A DNA stretch of 64,000 nt from Mycobacterium celatum (GCF_002101595.1 NZ_LQOM01000028.1:1-64000); one strand, 5' to 3'; counted from the first letter of the stretch, positions 51,167-61,959 are shown. The notes: generated by a model not told the origin, from the sequence alone. Numbers and translations: made by a program.

Positions 51167-52189
51167 TTGGCCCGACTTTGTAAACCGGCGGTTCACCGGC
51201 GCGCCGCTGGCCTGCTGGTTTTATTGATCGTGGCCGCGGGCTGCTCGAAGACGCTGGACACCGCTCCACCGACGGTCCAACCCGCGCAGCCGGCCGAATC
51301 GCCGCAGGTGTCGAGAGCTCCGGCGGGCATGGTGCGGCCACTGGACAGCCATCCGCAGACTGCGATCTTCGATAACCGCACCGCCGCGCTGGTATTGCTG
51401 ACGCCCGGATCGCCTGCCACGGTCACTGTGCTGGGCACCGGGGAAACGCCGCCGCGGGTCATCGCCCTGCCCGGGCAGGCCAGCGCCTTGACCGGCGACG
51501 GGGCGGGCCGGGCCTATCTGACCACGCGCGGCGGCTACTTTGTCGTCGACCTGTCCGCCGGCCACGTCTCCCGAGCCGACATCGGCGACGCACGAGACAT
51601 CGATTTCACCGCGATCGCCCGCCGCGCCGATGACAAGCTGGTGCTGGGCACCGCCGACGGCACGGTCTACACGCTGTCCTCCGAAACAACGGTGGAGAAC
51701 CGCTCCAAGATCGTTGGCCGCGTCGATTCCCTTGTAGCACAAGGAAATACCGTGGTCGTGTTGGATCGTGGGCAGACGTCGGTCACCACTATCGACGCCG
51801 ACGGCACCGTCGGGCAGTCCTTGCGCGCCGGTCAGGGCGCCACCACGCTGGCCGCCGACCCGCTGGGCCGGGTGCTGGTGGCCGACACCCGCGGCGGCCA
51901 GCTGCTGGTATACGGCGTCGATCCGTTGATCTTGCGGCAGGCCTACCCCGTGAAGCAGTCACCGTACGGTCTGGCCGGGTCGCTCGGGCTGGCCTGGGTG
52001 TCACAAACCGCGGCGAATTTGGTGATTGGTTACGATCTGTCCACCGGAATCCCCGTCGAAAAGGTACGTTACCCAACCGTGCGGCAACCCAACACGCTGG
52101 CGTTCGACGACGCGTCGGGCACGCTGTATGTGGTGTCGGGTTCGGGTGCCGGGGTCCAGGTCATCGAGCACGCGGCGGGCTCCCGTTGA
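51167..52189 (+). CDS. lppL: Lipoprotein LppL (beta-propeller-like)
   Basis: A 340-residue lipoprotein with a signal peptide ending VLLIVAAGC (lipobox, Cys about 26). A Pro/Ala-rich linker follows, then about 280 residues of repeated beta strands ([75 protein letters not shown]) typical of a six- or seven-bladed propeller. Start is TTG 51167 with GAGAG upstream. It precedes the DUF5703 and pyrD genes with overlapping stop/start codons, so they form an operon. Confidence 0.88.
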   Translation: MARLCKPAVHRRAAGLLVLLIVAAGCSKTLDTAPPTVQPAQPAESPQVSRAPAGMVRPLDSHPQTAIFDNRTAALVLLTPGSPATVTVLGTGETPPRVIALPGQASALTGDGAGRAYLTTRGGYFVVDLSAGHVSRADIGDARDIDFTAIARRADDKLVLGTADGTVYTLSSETTVENRSKIVGRVDSLVAQGNTVVVLDRGQTSVTTIDADGTVGQSLRAGQGATTLAADPLGRVLVADTRGGQLLVYGVDPLILRQAYPVKQSPYGLAGSLGLAWVSQTAANLVIGYDLSTGIPVEKVRYPTVRQPNTLAFDDASGTLYVVSGSGAGVQVIEHAAGSR

Positions 52190-52443
52190 GCGCGGCGCGG
52201 CGTGGGCGGTTGCCGGCGGGCTGGGACGCCGAGATGTCAGACGAATACGAGTGGGCGCCGCTGCGCCTGCCACCGGAGGTCACCCGGCTCAGCGCCTCCA
52301 CCCGGCTGTCCATCGAAGCGGAGTATCGCGGCTGGGAGCTGACCCGGGTGCGGCTCTACACCGATGGCAGCAGACGAGTCTTGTTGCGCCGCAAGAAGTC
52401 TCGCCTCGACCAGGGCGGGCGCCCCGACCAGCCCGCGCTTTGA
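52186..52443 (+). CDS. DUF5703 family small protein
   Basis: An 85-residue basic protein. The conserved core is [40 protein letters not shown] and [12 protein letters not shown], the pattern of DUF5703. The TTG start overlaps the lppL stop (TTGA); an ATG at 52234 (MSDEYEW) is equally plausible and gives a 69-residue form closer to the family core. Its stop overlaps the pyrD start (TTGA). I do not recall a gene annotated at this position in M. tuberculosis. Function unknown. Confidence 0.75.
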   Translation: MSAARRGRLPAGWDAEMSDEYEWAPLRLPPEVTRLSASTRLSIEAEYRGWELTRVRLYTDGSRRVLLRRKKSRLDQGGRPDQPAL

Positions 52444-53510
52444 CGGTGTACGGCGCACTTCGCCGGGCGCTGTTCCTGGTGCCGCCCGAGCGCATCCACA
52501 CGATCGTGTTCGCGGGGTTGCGCGGGCTGACCGCCGGCCCGCCACTGCGCCGGCCACTGCATCGGCTGCTGGCTCCTGCCGACCCGATACTGGCCAGCAC
52601 GGTGTTCGGGGTGCGTTTCCCCGGCCCGCTCGGACTGGCCGCCGGCTTCGACAAGGACGGTGTCGGGCTCAGGACGTGGGGGGCCCTGGGATTCGGCTAC
52701 GCCGAGGTGGGCACCGTCACCGCACAGCCGCAACCGGGCAACCCGGCGCCCCGGATGTTCCGGCTGCCCGCCGATCGGGCTCTGCTCAACCGGATGGGCT
52801 TCAACAACCGGGGTGCGGCCGCGCTGGCGGCCCGGCTGGCGCGCCACCGGCCCGACGTGCCGATCGGGGTCAACATCGGCAAAACCAAGACGGTCCCGCC
52901 CGAGCAGGCCGCCGACGACTACCGGGCCAGCGCCCGGCTGGTCGGCCCGCTGGCCTCGTATCTGGTGGTCAACGTGAGCTCGCCCAACACGCCCGGGCTG
53001 CGTGACCTGCAGGCGGTCGAAACGCTGCGGCCCATCCTGTCGGCCGTGCTGGAGGAGACGTCGACGCCGGTGCTGGTCAAGATCGCGCCGGATCTGGCCG
53101 ACTCCGATATCGACGAGATCGCCGACCTGGCTGTCGAATTGGGCCTGGCCGGCATCGTCGCGACCAACACCACCGTCTCGCGCGACGGCCTTTTGACGCC
53201 GGACGTCGACCGGCTCGGTCCCGGCGGTATCTCCGGACCGCCGCTGGCGCGGCGGGCCGTCGAGGTGTTGCGCCGGCTCTACGGCCGGGTCGGTGACCGG
53301 TTGGTGCTGATCAGCGTCGGCGGCATCGAGACCGCCGCCGACGCCTGGGAACGCATCACTGCGGGCGCCTCGCTGCTGCAGGGGTATACCGGCTTCATCT
53401 ACGGCGGGGGGTTGTGGGCCAAGCACATTCACGACGGGATCGCCCGCCGCCTGCACGACGGCGGGTTCGCGTCGATGAGCGAAGCCGTCGGCACTGCCAA
53501 CAGCGCGTGA
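52440..53510 (+). CDS. pyrD: Dihydroorotate dehydrogenase (class 2) PyrD
   Basis: Membrane-associated quinone-dependent oxidation of dihydroorotate to orotate in pyrimidine synthesis. The 356-residue protein has an N-terminal amphipathic helix for membrane contact and FMN-binding [14 protein letters not shown]. Also present are [32 protein letters not shown], the class 2 catalytic Ser in [28 protein letters not shown] and [19 protein letters not shown] start overlaps the DUF5703 stop; GTG 52446 is an alternative. The TGA stop lies inside the hairpin at 53506-53567. Confidence 0.95.
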   Translation: MTVYGALRRALFLVPPERIHTIVFAGLRGLTAGPPLRRPLHRLLAPADPILASTVFGVRFPGPLGLAAGFDKDGVGLRTWGALGFGYAEVGTVTAQPQPGNPAPRMFRLPADRALLNRMGFNNRGAAALAARLARHRPDVPIGVNIGKTKTVPPEQAADDYRASARLVGPLASYLVVNVSSPNTPGLRDLQAVETLRPILSAVLEETSTPVLVKIAPDLADSDIDEIADLAVELGLAGIVATNTTVSRDGLLTPDVDRLGPGGISGPPLARRAVEVLRRLYGRVGDRLVLISVGGIETAADAWERITAGASLLQGYTGFIYGGGLWAKHIHDGIARRLHDGGFASMSEAVGTANSA

Positions 53511-53567
53511 GCGTGCGCAAACCCGGAAATTTCCTCGGCGTGTCGCCCGGCGACACGCACGCTCGCG
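53506..53567. terminator. 62-bp intergenic hairpin, copy 5
   Basis: CGTGAGCGTGCG pairs with CGCACGCTCGCG, between convergent pyrD and PEBP genes. The 5' arm contains the pyrD stop codon (53508-53510), so the element begins inside the gene. Confidence 0.72.
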
Positions 53568-53578
53568 GATTTGGGGGG

Positions 53579-54109
53579 CTACCGCTGCTCGTAGGTGCCG
53601 TAGATGACGGCCCGAGCGATCGCGTGCTGGAACAGGTTGAATCCCAGGAACGCTGGGCTGGCATCCTCGCTGAGGTCGAGCTTCTCCACGTCCACCGCGT
53701 GCACGCTGACGTAGTAGCGGTGCGGCCCGTGCCCCGGCGGCGGCGCGGCGCCCACGTAGCGGCGCATGCCGGCGTCGTTCACCAGGGTCAGCGCGCCGCC
53801 CGGCAGCTCGCGGCCGTCGCCGACGCCCTCGGGCAGCTCGGTGACCGTCGCCGGCAGGTTCGCGACCGCCCAGTGCCAGAAGCCGGAAAGGGTGGGCGCG
53901 TCGGGGTCGTAGACGGTGACCGCGAAGCTGCGGGTCTCCTCCGGGAAGCCCGACCAGCTCAGGTGCGGGCTGGCATCCTCGCCGCCGGCGCCCATGATGC
54001 CGCTGATCTGGGCCGTCGCCAGCGGCTGCCCGTCGGTGATCGACTTCGACTGCAGCTGGAACGACGGCAGCTTGGGCAGCGTCGCGTACGGGTCGGGCGG
54101 TGTGATCAT
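53579..54109 (-). CDS. Phosphatidylethanolamine-binding-like (PEBP) protein, Rv2140c-like
   Basis: A 176-residue protein of the YbhB/YbcL subfamily. It has [41 protein letters not shown], which contains the DPDAP and HW ligand-site motifs, and [19 protein letters not shown] with the GxHRY motif. Length matches Rv2140c (also called TB18.6). It binds phosphate-like or phosphatidylethanolamine ligands; physiological role unclear. It precedes the PEBP-M20 pair with a 24-bp gap to the peptidase gene upstream. Confidence 0.92.
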   Translation of the reverse strand: MITPPDPYATLPKLPSFQLQSKSITDGQPLATAQISGIMGAGGEDASPHLSWSGFPEETRSFAVTVYDPDAPTLSGFWHWAVANLPATVTELPEGVGDGRELPGGALTLVNDAGMRRYVGAAPPPGHGPHRYYVSVHAVDVEKLDLSEDASPAFLGFNLFQHAIARAVIYGTYEQR

Positions 54110-54132
54110 GATCAGTCCTCTCGTCTTTCCGG

Positions 54133-55479
54133 CTAGCAGTGTGTCAAAAAGCGCGACATCACGTCGGCGCCGAACCTCAGCGCGTCGACGGGTACCCGTT
54201 CGTCGACGCCGTGGAACAGCGCAGAGAAATCCAATTCCGGCGGCAACCGCAACGGGGTGAACCCAAAACAGCGAATTCCCAAGCGCGCGAAGGCCTTTGC
54301 ATCAGTCCCGCCGGACAGCATATACGGCACCGTGCGGGCGTCGGGATCCACCGCCAGCAGCGCGGAGTTCATCGCGTCGACCAGGTCGCCGTCGAAACTC
54401 GTCTCATACGACGGCAGGTCGGTCACCCATTCGCGGGTGACGTCGGGCCCGATCAGCTCGTCGATCTCGGCCTCAAACGCGGCCTGGCGGCCAGGCAGCA
54501 CGCGACAGTCCACCATGGCCTCGGCGATCGCTGGCACCACATTGGCCTTGTAACCGGCCTTGAGCATCGTGGGGTTTGCGGTGTCACGCAGCGTGGCCTT
54601 CACGATCCGGGCAATCGGCCCCAGCTTCTCGATCGCTCCCTCCAAGTCTGGGGAATCGGCGTCGAAGCTGTGCCCGGTCTCCTCACCGATCGCCGTCAAA
54701 AACTGCATGACGGTATCGGTGGGCACCAACGGAAACCGGTGACGGCCCAACCGGGCCACCGCCTCGGCGAGCGCGGTGACGGCATTGTGGTCGTGCACCA
54801 TCGAGCCGTGCCCGGCGCGGCCGCGGGCGGTCAGCCGCATCCACTGCAGCCCCTTTTCGGCGGTCTCGATCAGGTAGAGTCGCCGCTCACCGCCTTCGCG
54901 GCGGGGCACGGTCAGCGAAAAGCCGCCGACCTCACCGACCGCCTCGGTGACGCCGTCGAACAGGTCGGGGCGATTGTCGACCAGCCAGTGCGAGCCGTAT
55001 CTGCCGCCGTTCTCCTCGTCGGCGAGGAACGCGAACACCAGGTCGCGGGGCGGCACGATCCCGGCGCGGCGAAACTGGCGGGCGACCACGATCATCATCC
55101 CCACCATGTCTTTCATGTCGACGGCTCCGCGGCCCCAGACATAGCCGTCCTCGACCGCGCCGGAGAAGGGATGCACGCTCCAGTCGGCCGCCTCCGCGGG
55201 CACCACGTCGAGATGACCATGGATCAGCAGCGCGCCGCGCGAACTGTCGGCGCCGGCCAGCCGGGCGAACACATTGCCGCGTCCGGGTGCGCCCGACTCG
55301 AGGTATTCAACCTGGTAGCCAACGTCTTCCAGTTGGGCCGCGATCCACCGGGCGCACTCTGCTTCTCCCTTGGTGGTGTCCAGGTCGCCGGTGTTGCTGG
55401 TGTCGAACCGGATCAGCCTGCTGACGACGTCCACCACGGCGTCGACGGGGTCAGGCCCAACGCCGGTTGCAACGGTCAC
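54133..55479 (-). CDS. M20 family metallopeptidase (dipeptidase), Rv2141c-like
   Basis: A 448-residue zinc peptidase. Metal and catalytic residues are in order: [13 protein letters not shown] (His, Asp), [16 protein letters not shown] (bridging Asp), [19 protein letters not shown] (Glu-Glu), and the C-terminal [21 protein letters not shown] with His later in [12 protein letters not shown] dimerisation domain lies at about 195-330 ([20 protein letters not shown]). GTG at 55479 has AGGAAAGG 5-6 nt upstream and gives the length of Rv2141c; an upstream ATG at 55503 precedes the same ribosome-binding site and was rejected. Confidence 0.9.
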   Translation of the reverse strand: MTVATGVGPDPVDAVVDVVSRLIRFDTSNTGDLDTTKGEAECARWIAAQLEDVGYQVEYLESGAPGRGNVFARLAGADSSRGALLIHGHLDVVPAEAADWSVHPFSGAVEDGYVWGRGAVDMKDMVGMMIVVARQFRRAGIVPPRDLVFAFLADEENGGRYGSHWLVDNRPDLFDGVTEAVGEVGGFSLTVPRREGGERRLYLIETAEKGLQWMRLTARGRAGHGSMVHDHNAVTALAEAVARLGRHRFPLVPTDTVMQFLTAIGEETGHSFDADSPDLEGAIEKLGPIARIVKATLRDTANPTMLKAGYKANVVPAIAEAMVDCRVLPGRQAAFEAEIDELIGPDVTREWVTDLPSYETSFDGDLVDAMNSALLAVDPDARTVPYMLSGGTDAKAFARLGIRCFGFTPLRLPPELDFSALFHGVDERVPVDALRFGADVMSRFLTHC

Positions 55480-55564
55480 AGTCACCTTTCCTACCATTGA
55501 CACGGGTCGCCGGGTTTGGGTCGGGTCTTCCCTATCCGATAGCCTTGGCTGCCAACTTAGGTCG

Positions 55565-55650
55565 GTCCGAGTGGCGGAATGGCAGACGCGCTAGCTTGAG
55601 GTGCTAGTGCCCTATTACTGGGCGTGGGGGTTCAAGTCCCCCCTCGGACA
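55565..55650 (+). tRNA. tRNA-Leu (anticodon GAG)
   Basis: Acceptor GTCCGAG (55565-55571) pairs with CTCGGAC (55643-55649) and is followed by discriminator A. The anticodon stem CTAGC/GCTAG encloses the loop TTGAGGT, so the anticodon is GAG, reading CUC and CUU. The long variable arm and the GGTTCAAGTCC-type T-loop fit a class II leucine tRNA. CCA is not encoded. Located between the M20 peptidase and phosphoribosyltransferase genes. Confidence 0.95.
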
Positions 55651-55846
55651 CACTCCACCGGCTCACACCAGCCATGTGAGCAGCGCCAGCGCTGCCACAC
55701 CGCTTCTTCCTCTAATTGCCCTGGCCTTCTTGCCGCTTCGCAGTGCCTGGCTGTGGTGCCTTCGAACGCCCGCTGCGGTTTCGTGCGGATGCCGGGCGGA
55801 TAGCCGTAGGCTGGTATGGCCGGCGTGACAACGGCGGATACGACGA

Positions 55847-56527
55847 ATGAATCGACCGAGCGGGTTTTTGCGGCGACCATCCCGGCGCACGTTCAGTGAT
55901 CGCCGGGAAGCCGGTCGGTTGCTGGCCGAGGAGCTGGCGTCGTACCGCGGAAACGACGGGCTGCTGGTGTTCGGGCTGGCCCGCGGCGGGGTTCCGGTCG
56001 CCTGGGAAGTCGCGTCCGCGCTGCGCGCCCCACTGGACGTCTTCTTGGTCCGCAAGCTTGGTGTGCCGCAGTGGTCCGAGCTGGCGATGGGCGCGCTCGC
56101 CAGCGGCGGCGTCGTCGTGATCAACGACAACGTGGTGTCCAGCTTGCGCATCAGCGAGCAACAGGTGCGCGCGGTGATCGACCGCGAGACCACCGAGCTT
56201 CACCGGCGTGAGCGGGCGTACCGGGGCGGACGGCCGCTCGCCGACCCGCGCGGCAAAACGGTGATCCTTGTCGACGACGGCATCGCCACCGGGGCGAGCA
56301 TGCTGGCCGCTGTGCGGGCGCTGCGCGAGTTGGGTCCCGAAGCGATCGTCGTCGCCGTCCCGGTGGGGCCGCCCTCAGCGTGTCAGCAGCTGGCGCAGGA
56401 GGCCGACGACGTGGTCTGCGCGACGATGCCGCCGGATTTCGAAGCCGTGGGACAGGTTTTCGTCGACTTTCATCAGGTCACCGACGACGAGGTTCGCGAA
56501 CTGCTCGCCACCCCGACGCACGACTGA
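55847..56527 (+). CDS. Phosphoribosyltransferase-family protein, Rv2143-like
   Basis: A 226-residue protein with a type I phosphoribosyltransferase fold. It has [30 protein letters not shown] at the N-terminus, [16 protein letters not shown] (PPi loop), [11 protein letters not shown], and the PRPP motif [21 protein letters not shown]. This group resembles predicted phosphoribosyltransferases of unknown substrate. The M. tuberculosis counterpart, as I recall, is annotated longer (about 350 residues), so start or architecture may differ. A -10-like TAGGCT at 55807 lies 34 nt upstream; no strong ribosome-binding site is seen. Confidence 0.8.
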   Translation: MNRPSGFLRRPSRRTFSDRREAGRLLAEELASYRGNDGLLVFGLARGGVPVAWEVASALRAPLDVFLVRKLGVPQWSELAMGALASGGVVVINDNVVSSLRISEQQVRAVIDRETTELHRRERAYRGGRPLADPRGKTVILVDDGIATGASMLAAVRALRELGPEAIVVAVPVGPPSACQQLAQEADDVVCATMPPDFEAVGQVFVDFHQVTDDEVRELLATPTHD

Positions 56528-56534
56528 GCGGAAC

Positions 56535-56894
56535 TCAGCGGGTGTTGTGGTCGTCACCGACCGCGCCGCGCTCGTAGTCCGACGGCTCTTCGTCCTCGAC
56601 AGATGATTCCGCGGGCTCCTCGTCGGCCTCACCGGAGGCACCCTCGGGATAGTCCGCATAGTCGTAGTCGGCGCTCGCTTCGTCGGGAAGCGGCGTGGGA
56701 GCATCTGCCGATTTGTTCGCGGGGACGCCGGTTTCGCGGCGCTGGCGTTCCTGCAGCGCATCGATGATCAGCAGCACCACCCCGAGCACGCTGGCAGCGA
56801 TGCACACCCAGGCCACCAACTCGTTGCTGGTGACAACGGCGAACACCAACGCGGCAAGGCCTATCACCGCTAACACCAGCGCGATAATCAGCAT
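56535..56894 (-). CDS. Two-span membrane protein with acidic tail, Rv2144c-like
   Basis: A 119-residue protein with two N-terminal transmembrane helices (MLIIALVLAVIGLAALVFAV and LVAWVCIAASVLGVVLLIID) separated by a short loop. A hydrophilic, strongly acidic C-terminal tail follows, rich in Asp/Glu/Ser/Tyr. The tail is presumably cytoplasmic. Function unknown; position directly downstream of wag31 in the division cluster is conserved with M. tuberculosis. Confidence 0.78.
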   Translation of the reverse strand: MLIIALVLAVIGLAALVFAVVTSNELVAWVCIAASVLGVVLLIIDALQERQRRETGVPANKSADAPTPLPDEASADYDYADYPEGASGEADEEPAESSVEDEEPSDYERGAVGDDHNTR

Positions 56895-56976
56895 CGCTCA
56901 ACCTCCAGCCGACGGGGCAAGACACTAAAGACTGCCAAGCACGCTACCGCCCGCCGGGCCCGGCACCTTCGATCTG

Positions 56977-57789
56977 TTAGTTATTGCCGCGATTGAACTG
57001 GTTGAATCCCCCGGCGTCGTTGGTGGCGCTGGAGTCGACGGGCGCCGCAGAGCCGCGCTGGCCGAGTTCCTCGAGCTGCGATTCGAGGTAGGTCTTGAGC
57101 CGGGTGCGGTATTCGCGTTCGAAGGTGCGCAATTGCTCGAGCCGGCCCTCCAGCACGGTGCGCTGCTGGTTGATGGTGCCCATGATCTCGGAGTGCTTGC
57201 GCTCGGCGTCCGCCTGCAGCGCGTCGGCCTTCTCCTGGGCCTGCCGCAACTGGGCTTCCGAGCGGGTCTGCGCGTCGGCCAGCATCGCGTCGGCACGCTG
57301 CCGCGCCTCGGCCACAGTGGTTTCCGCTTCCCGGCGGGCTTCGGACAGGATCTGGTCGGCGTTCGCCCGGGCATCCGCCAGCAGCTTGTCGGCCTCGGCC
57401 TTGGCGGTGCTGGTCAACCGGTCTGCGGTGTCTTGCGCCAGGCTGAGTACTCGGGCGGCCTTCATGGCCTGGTCCTCGCTGACGGCGGTGGCCGCCGCGG
57501 GCTGCACCGGGGCAGGTGCGGGCGTGGGCCGGGGCTCCGGCTCCGGCTCCGGCTCGTACAGCGGCATCGCCTGGGTGGGCTGGGCACCGCCACCGGCGCG
57601 GGCCGCGGCCAGCTCCTGGTCCAGCTCGGCGACCCGCTGGCGCAGATCCGAGTTCTCCTCGATGAGGCGGGTCAGCTCGTTTTCCACCAGGTCGAGGAAG
57701 GCGTCGACCTCGTCTTCGTTGTAGCCGCGCTTGCCGATCGGCGGCTTACTGAAGGCCACATTGTGGACATCGGCTGGTGTAAGCGGCAT
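56977..57789 (-). CDS. wag31: Polar growth/division protein Wag31 (DivIVA)
   Basis: Coiled-coil scaffold that localises to poles and septum and organises cell-wall growth. The 270-residue protein starts [20 protein letters not shown], the conserved DivIVA membrane-binding N-terminus. A short coiled coil (30-65) and a Pro/Glu-rich linker follow; Thr72 in QPTQAM may correspond to the PknA site of M. tuberculosis Wag31. The long C-terminal coiled coil (about 120-240) ends [11 protein letters not shown]. The start at 57789 was chosen for the family N-terminus; the longer frame to 57870 is upstream leader. Confidence 0.96.
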   Translation of the reverse strand: MPLTPADVHNVAFSKPPIGKRGYNEDEVDAFLDLVENELTRLIEENSDLRQRVAELDQELAAARAGGGAQPTQAMPLYEPEPEPEPRPTPAPAPVQPAAATAVSEDQAMKAARVLSLAQDTADRLTSTAKAEADKLLADARANADQILSEARREAETTVAEARQRADAMLADAQTRSEAQLRQAQEKADALQADAERKHSEIMGTINQQRTVLEGRLEQLRTFEREYRTRLKTYLESQLEELGQRGSAAPVDSSATNDAGGFNQFNRGNN

Positions 57790-58018
57790 TGTTTGCCCCC
57801 TCGAGTCTGGACGGTCAAACCGATCTGGAAAGTGTAGATCGGCATGAACGGTGTCGTAGCCGTACTGCAACTGCCGCCCATCCTGTCACACCAGACCCGC
57901 CGGTTGCCGATTCGCCCGATAATTAAGACCGAATTTCAAACTTTAAGAGCCGCGAAATCGATGCCTTAAGAATCCAAATGCCGCTGCCGCAAACGGTCTT
58001 ACCCACCCGGGCACCGGG

Positions 58019-58309
58019 TCAGACAGCGGCGCTGAAGGCCAGTTGCATGCCGATGAACGCCACCAGCAGCAGCACCATGATCGAGAGGTCGAAGCGGACG
58101 GCGCCGATGGTGAGCTGCGGGATGAGCCGGCGCAGCAGCTTCACGGGCGGATCGGTGAGCGACATGATGAGCTCCAGGATCACCACCGTGGCGCCGCGCG
58201 GGCGCCAATCGCGGCTGAACGACCGGATGAACTCGATGACCACCCGGGCGATCAGCAGGAGCCAGAAGACGAACAGCGCAAAGCCCAGAATTTTGAAGAA
58301 CAGCGCCAA
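58019..58309 (-). CDS. YggT family membrane protein, Rv2146c-like
   Basis: A 96-residue protein with two membrane spans (ALFFKILGFALFVFWLLLIARVVIEFI and a C-terminal IMVLLLVAFIGMQLAF) around the conserved LTDPPVKLLRRLIP segment of YggT/YlmG proteins. Homologues help osmotic balance or, in chloroplasts, nucleoid and thylakoid assembly; the mycobacterial role is unproven. Lies between sepF and wag31. Confidence 0.88.
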   Translation of the reverse strand: MALFFKILGFALFVFWLLLIARVVIEFIRSFSRDWRPRGATVVILELIMSLTDPPVKLLRRLIPQLTIGAVRFDLSIMVLLLVAFIGMQLAFSAAV

Positions 58310-58413
58310 CGAGAGCCCGACCTTACTGATGAGGATGTGACATTCACGACAGCGCCGACGGTGGCGCCGGCGCGGCGATTGCCAGCCTACCCGGCCACGG
58401 GTGTCGGGCCCCG

Positions 58414-59052
58414 TTACTGGTAGGCGTAGAAGCCGGTTTCGGCGATCCGGCGACGTTCCTCTGGCGTCACGTCGACGTCGGCGGGCGAGAGCAGAAACAC
58501 CTTGGTCGCGACCTTGTCGAACGAGCCCCGCAGCGCGAAGGCCAGCCCGGCAGCGAAGTCGACCAGCCGCTTGGCGTCGGCGTTGTCCATCGACACCAGG
58601 TCCATGATCACCGGGGTGCCGTCGCGGAAGCGCTCGCCAATGGTGCGGGCTTCGCTGTAGTCCTTGGGCCGCAGCGTGGTGATCTTCGACAGTGGGCTGC
58701 CCTCTTCGAAGAGCATCGCCATCCGGCGCGGGTCCATCGCCAGCGCGCCGCGGGTCGAGCCCCGCAACGCGCCGAACCGCGGCCGGGCCAGCTCGGTGCG
58801 CTCGTAGTCGCGGGCCCGGAAGCGGTGGTCGTCGGCGTAGCCGCCGCGGTAGCTGCCCGGCGGGTAGTCGGCGGGCTCACCGCGGAGGTCGTCGTAGTCG
58901 CGCCCCTCGTAGCGGTCGTACCCGTCGTCGGCGAACCGGCGGCGCGAGTAGCCGTGCTGGGTGGGAGCGCGGTCGTCGTCGTAGTACTCGTCGTCGTAGT
59001 CCTCCATCGGCGCCATACCGAAGTAGGCCTTGACCTTGTGCAGTGTGCTCAT
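58414..59052 (-). CDS. sepF: Cell division protein SepF
   Basis: Links FtsZ filaments to the membrane and septum. The 212-residue protein has the membrane-binding N-terminal helix [16 protein letters not shown] and an acidic, Arg/Tyr/Asp-rich linker (about 17-105). The C-terminal FtsZ-binding domain has [51 protein letters not shown] and [12 protein letters not shown]. Only one sepF is expected in mycobacteria, which lack FtsA. Confidence 0.95.
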   Translation of the reverse strand: MSTLHKVKAYFGMAPMEDYDDEYYDDDRAPTQHGYSRRRFADDGYDRYEGRDYDDLRGEPADYPPGSYRGGYADDHRFRARDYERTELARPRFGALRGSTRGALAMDPRRMAMLFEEGSPLSKITTLRPKDYSEARTIGERFRDGTPVIMDLVSMDNADAKRLVDFAAGLAFALRGSFDKVATKVFLLSPADVDVTPEERRRIAETGFYAYQ

Positions 59053-59119
59053 CTCGGGACCCCTTCTTGGCGGCTGAAGATTCGGTGTCTGTGATGAAGG
59101 TGTGACTGGAGTGACTAGT

Positions 59120-59875
59120 TCACGGTGACCGTAACGGTCGGCGGCCCATTAACGCGGTACCGACACGCACACAGGTCGAACCATGTTTGACAGCCGCTTC
59201 CAGGTCGTTTGACATGCCGGCCGACAATCCGATCGCGTTCGGGTGCGACTGTCGGACCCGATGGTGCTCGGATTGCAGCCGCGCGAACGCGGTCTCGGCA
59301 TCCCAGTCCAGCGGCGGGATGGCCATCAACCCGGCGAGTTCCAGCGCATCGGCGGTGTCGACGCGGGCACAGATTTCGTCGACGGCGTCGGGCGCAGAGA
59401 CGTCGACACCGCCGCGGGACACGTCGCCGTCGAGGCTGAGCTGCACGTAGACGCGCAGCGGGTGCTCGCGTCGGCCCTCCTGCAGTGCCGCGCCCACCGC
59501 GCGTTCGAGCGCGGTCACCACCCGCATGCTGCTGACCGAGTGGACGGTGTGCGCCCAGGTGGCCAGCGACCGGGCCTTGTTGCGCTGGATCTGGCCCACC
59601 ATGTGCCACTGCACCGCCGCCGAGGCCGGCCCCAGCAACTCCCGGAGTTGTCGCACCTTCGCCGACGCTTCCTGTTCCCGGGATTCGCCGAACGACGAGC
59701 ATCCCAATCGCGACAAAATCGCCACATCGGTTGCCGGAAAGAATTTGGTAATCGGCAGAAGTTCAATTTCGTCGACATTACGTCCGGCCGCCTCGGCGGC
59801 GGCCGCAAGGCGTCTGCGCAGTGCGCTCAAGGCGTCGGCCAATTCGGATTCCCGGTTGCGCAGCACGGCGGTCAT
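59120..59875 (-). CDS. YggS/PLP homeostasis family protein, Rv2148c-like
   Basis: A 251-residue pyridoxal-phosphate binding protein of the PLPBP family. It has [20 protein letters not shown], where Lys of the strand is the PLP lysine, then [45 protein letters not shown] and [29 protein letters not shown]. The ATG at 59875 overlaps the upstream pgeF-like stop (ATGA); GTG 59884 is an alternative. No enzyme activity is expected; it buffers PLP. Confidence 0.93.
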   Translation of the reverse strand: MTAVLRNRESELADALSALRRRLAAAAEAAGRNVDEIELLPITKFFPATDVAILSRLGCSSFGESREQEASAKVRQLRELLGPASAAVQWHMVGQIQRNKARSLATWAHTVHSVSSMRVVTALERAVGAALQEGRREHPLRVYVQLSLDGDVSRGGVDVSAPDAVDEICARVDTADALELAGLMAIPPLDWDAETAFARLQSEHHRVRQSHPNAIGLSAGMSNDLEAAVKHGSTCVRVGTALMGRRPLRSP

Positions 59876-60570
59876 TCGATCCACACCACCGACGCCATCC
59901 GGCCGGTCGGCGCGCCGCGGCGATGACTGAACAGGCTGGTGTCCTCGACCGTGCAGCGCGGGTCGACGTCGATGGCGATTACCCCCAAATCCTTTAGCTG
60001 GCAGGCGATTCCGGCGCGAAGATCCAGCCCCGGCGTGCCGGCCGAGGTGGTGGTGCGGCTTCCCGGCAGCGCCGCCTCCACCTCGTCGGCCATCGCGGCG
60101 GGCACCTCGTAGTCGCGGCCGCTGACCGCCGGGCCGAGCAGAGCGGAAATGTCGTCGGTGTGCGCGCCGGCCGCCAGCATTGTCTCCAGGGTGCGGGCCA
60201 CCACACCTTTTTGGGCGCCGACCCTACCGGCGTGCACGGCGGCGACGACCCCGGCGCGTGCGTCGGCCATCAACACCGGCACGCAGTCGGCGGTCAGCAC
60301 CGCCAACGCCAGGTGCCGCTCGGCGGTCACCAGGGCATCGGTGTCGTCGACCGCGGTATCCCGCGGGCGATCGACGACCTCGACCCGGTCGCCGTGGACC
60401 TGGTGCATCCAGATCAGCGGGTGCCCGATGGCCGCGCCCAGCCTGGTCCTGTTGGCCGCCACCGCAGCGGGGTCGTCGCCCACGTGGTCGCCGAGGTTGA
60501 AGCTGTCGTAGGGCGGCGCCGAGACGCCGCCCACCCGGGTGGTCGTCACCCGCCGGATGCGAACGCTCAC
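59872..60570 (-). CDS. Peptidoglycan editing factor PgeF-like (YfiH/DUF152)
   Basis: A 232-residue protein of the YfiH family. It has IRRVTTTRVGGVSAPPYDSFNLGDHVGDDPA, LIWMHQVHGDRVEVVD (zinc His), VLTADCVPVLMADARAGVVAAVHAGRVGAQKGVVA (Cys and His ligands), and GPAVSGRDYEVPAAM. Family members act as amidases on mis-incorporated L-Ser in UDP-MurNAc or as purine-nucleoside enzymes. It sits between ftsZ and yggS and fits cell-wall quality control. Confidence 0.92.
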   Translation of the reverse strand: MSVRIRRVTTTRVGGVSAPPYDSFNLGDHVGDDPAAVAANRTRLGAAIGHPLIWMHQVHGDRVEVVDRPRDTAVDDTDALVTAERHLALAVLTADCVPVLMADARAGVVAAVHAGRVGAQKGVVARTLETMLAAGAHTDDISALLGPAVSGRDYEVPAAMADEVEAALPGSRTTTSAGTPGLDLRAGIACQLKDLGVIAIDVDPRCTVEDTSLFSHRRGAPTGRMASVVWIE

Positions 60571-60599
60571 GTACCCAGTATCCGTGCGGCGGTGAGGGG

Positions 60600-61739
60600 C
60601 TAGCGCCGCATGAACGGCGGCACGTCGACGTCCTCGTCGTCCTCCCCGCCGATGTCCAAGGTTGAGCCGTTGGTCTGCAGCGGCACACTGACCGCGTCCG
60701 CGGGCTCGAACAGCGGCGAGGCCACCTTGCCGGCCTTCCCGGGCGCGATCGTTTGGCCCTGGCCGCTGCCAACGATCGGCTTGCGACCGGGCCCGGCGGC
60801 GTCGAACCCGGCCGCGATCACCGTCACCCGGACTTCGTCGCCCAGCGAGTCGTCGATGACCGTGCCGAAGATGATGTTGGCGTCCTGGTGGGCGGCGTCC
60901 TGCACCAGCGAGGCGGCCTCGTTGATTTCGAACAGGCCCAGGTCGCTTCCGCCGGCGATCGACATCAGCACACCGCGCGCGCCCTCCATGGACTGCTCGA
61001 GCAGCGGCGAGTTGATCGCGATCTCGGCGGCCTTGAGCGCCCGGCCGTCGCCGCGGGCCGAGCCGATGCCCATCAGCGCGGTGCCGGCGCCGGACATGAT
61101 GCCCTTGACGTCGGCGAAGTCGACGTTGATCAGCCCCGGCGTGGTGATCAGGTCGGTGATGCCCTGCACGCCGTTGAGCAGCACCTCGTCGGCGCTGCGG
61201 AAGGCGTCCATCAGCGACACCGCGGCATCGCCCATCTGCAGCAGCCGGTCGTTGGGAATCACGATCAGGGTGTCGCAGCTTTCCCGCAGCGTGGTGATGC
61301 CGGTCTCGGCCTGAAGGCCACGCCGCTTGCCCTCGAAGGAGAACGGCCGGGTGACGACGCCGACGGTCAGCGCGCCCAGCTTGCGGGCAATGCTGGCGAC
61401 GACGGGCGCCCCGCCGGTGCCGGTGCCGCCGCCTTCGCCGGCCGTGACGAACACCATGTCGGCCCCGCGCAGCAGCTCTTCGATCTCGTCCTTGGCGTCC
61501 TCGGCGGCCTTCCGCCCGACCTCGGGGTCGGCGCCGGCGCCCAAGCCGCGGGTGGAGTCGCGCCCGACATCGAGCTTGACGTCGGCGTCGCTCATCAACA
61601 GCGCCTGGGCGTCGGTGTTGATGGCGATGAACTCCACGCCCTTGAGCCCCTGCTCGATCATCCGGTTGACGGCGTTGACACCGCCGCCCCCGATACCCAC
61701 GACTTTGATGACGGCCAGGTAGTTATGCGGGGGGGTCAT
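60600..61739 (-). CDS. ftsZ: Cell division tubulin homologue FtsZ
   Basis: GTPase that forms the Z-ring. The 379-residue protein starts [29 protein letters not shown]. The tubulin signature [19 protein letters not shown] (about 101-117) is present. The T7 loop [15 protein letters not shown] supplies the catalytic Asp. A variable linker is followed by the conserved C-terminal [12 protein letters not shown] that binds SepF and FtsW. ATG at 61739 has GGAGGAAG upstream and gives the M. tuberculosis length; upstream in-frame codons lie in the leader. Confidence 0.98.
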   Translation of the reverse strand: MTPPHNYLAVIKVVGIGGGGVNAVNRMIEQGLKGVEFIAINTDAQALLMSDADVKLDVGRDSTRGLGAGADPEVGRKAAEDAKDEIEELLRGADMVFVTAGEGGGTGTGGAPVVASIARKLGALTVGVVTRPFSFEGKRRGLQAETGITTLRESCDTLIVIPNDRLLQMGDAAVSLMDAFRSADEVLLNGVQGITDLITTPGLINVDFADVKGIMSGAGTALMGIGSARGDGRALKAAEIAINSPLLEQSMEGARGVLMSIAGGSDLGLFEINEAASLVQDAAHQDANIIFGTVIDDSLGDEVRVTVIAAGFDAAGPGRKPIVGSGQGQTIAPGKAGKVASPLFEPADAVSVPLQTNGSTLDIGGEDDEDVDVPPFMRR

Positions 61740-61935
61740 CATTCCGTCTTCCTCCCTGTGGGACTTTGGCCTAGTGGCGTTGCCGCCTGGCAAACCTAAA
61801 CCTCAAGTAAAGGGTTAGAGTTATGTCAAGTAGTTCCGCGCAAACAGAACGGTATGGGCACGACGCGCGCGATCCATGCAGGCGCGCCGGGGACTTCCCG
61901 GCGAATTTTCGGCAATTTCGCGCCGGGCCCTGCGC

Positions 61936-61959
61936 GAGCGTGAAGCCAGTTTCACTTTC
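61936..61959. repeat. Imperfect palindrome, ftsQ-ftsZ gap (copy 1)
   Basis: GAGCGTGAAGCCAGTTTCAC, followed by TTTC, is a decayed version of the perfect palindrome 30 bp further on. Both lie between the ftsQ stop and the ftsZ start. Confidence 0.6.

Noticed and set aside
55816-55899. 27-codon ORF before the phosphoribosyltransferase
   Set aside because: The ATG is only 3 nt from the -10-like TAGGCT, so it would probably precede the transcript start; no ribosome-binding site and no repeat match.
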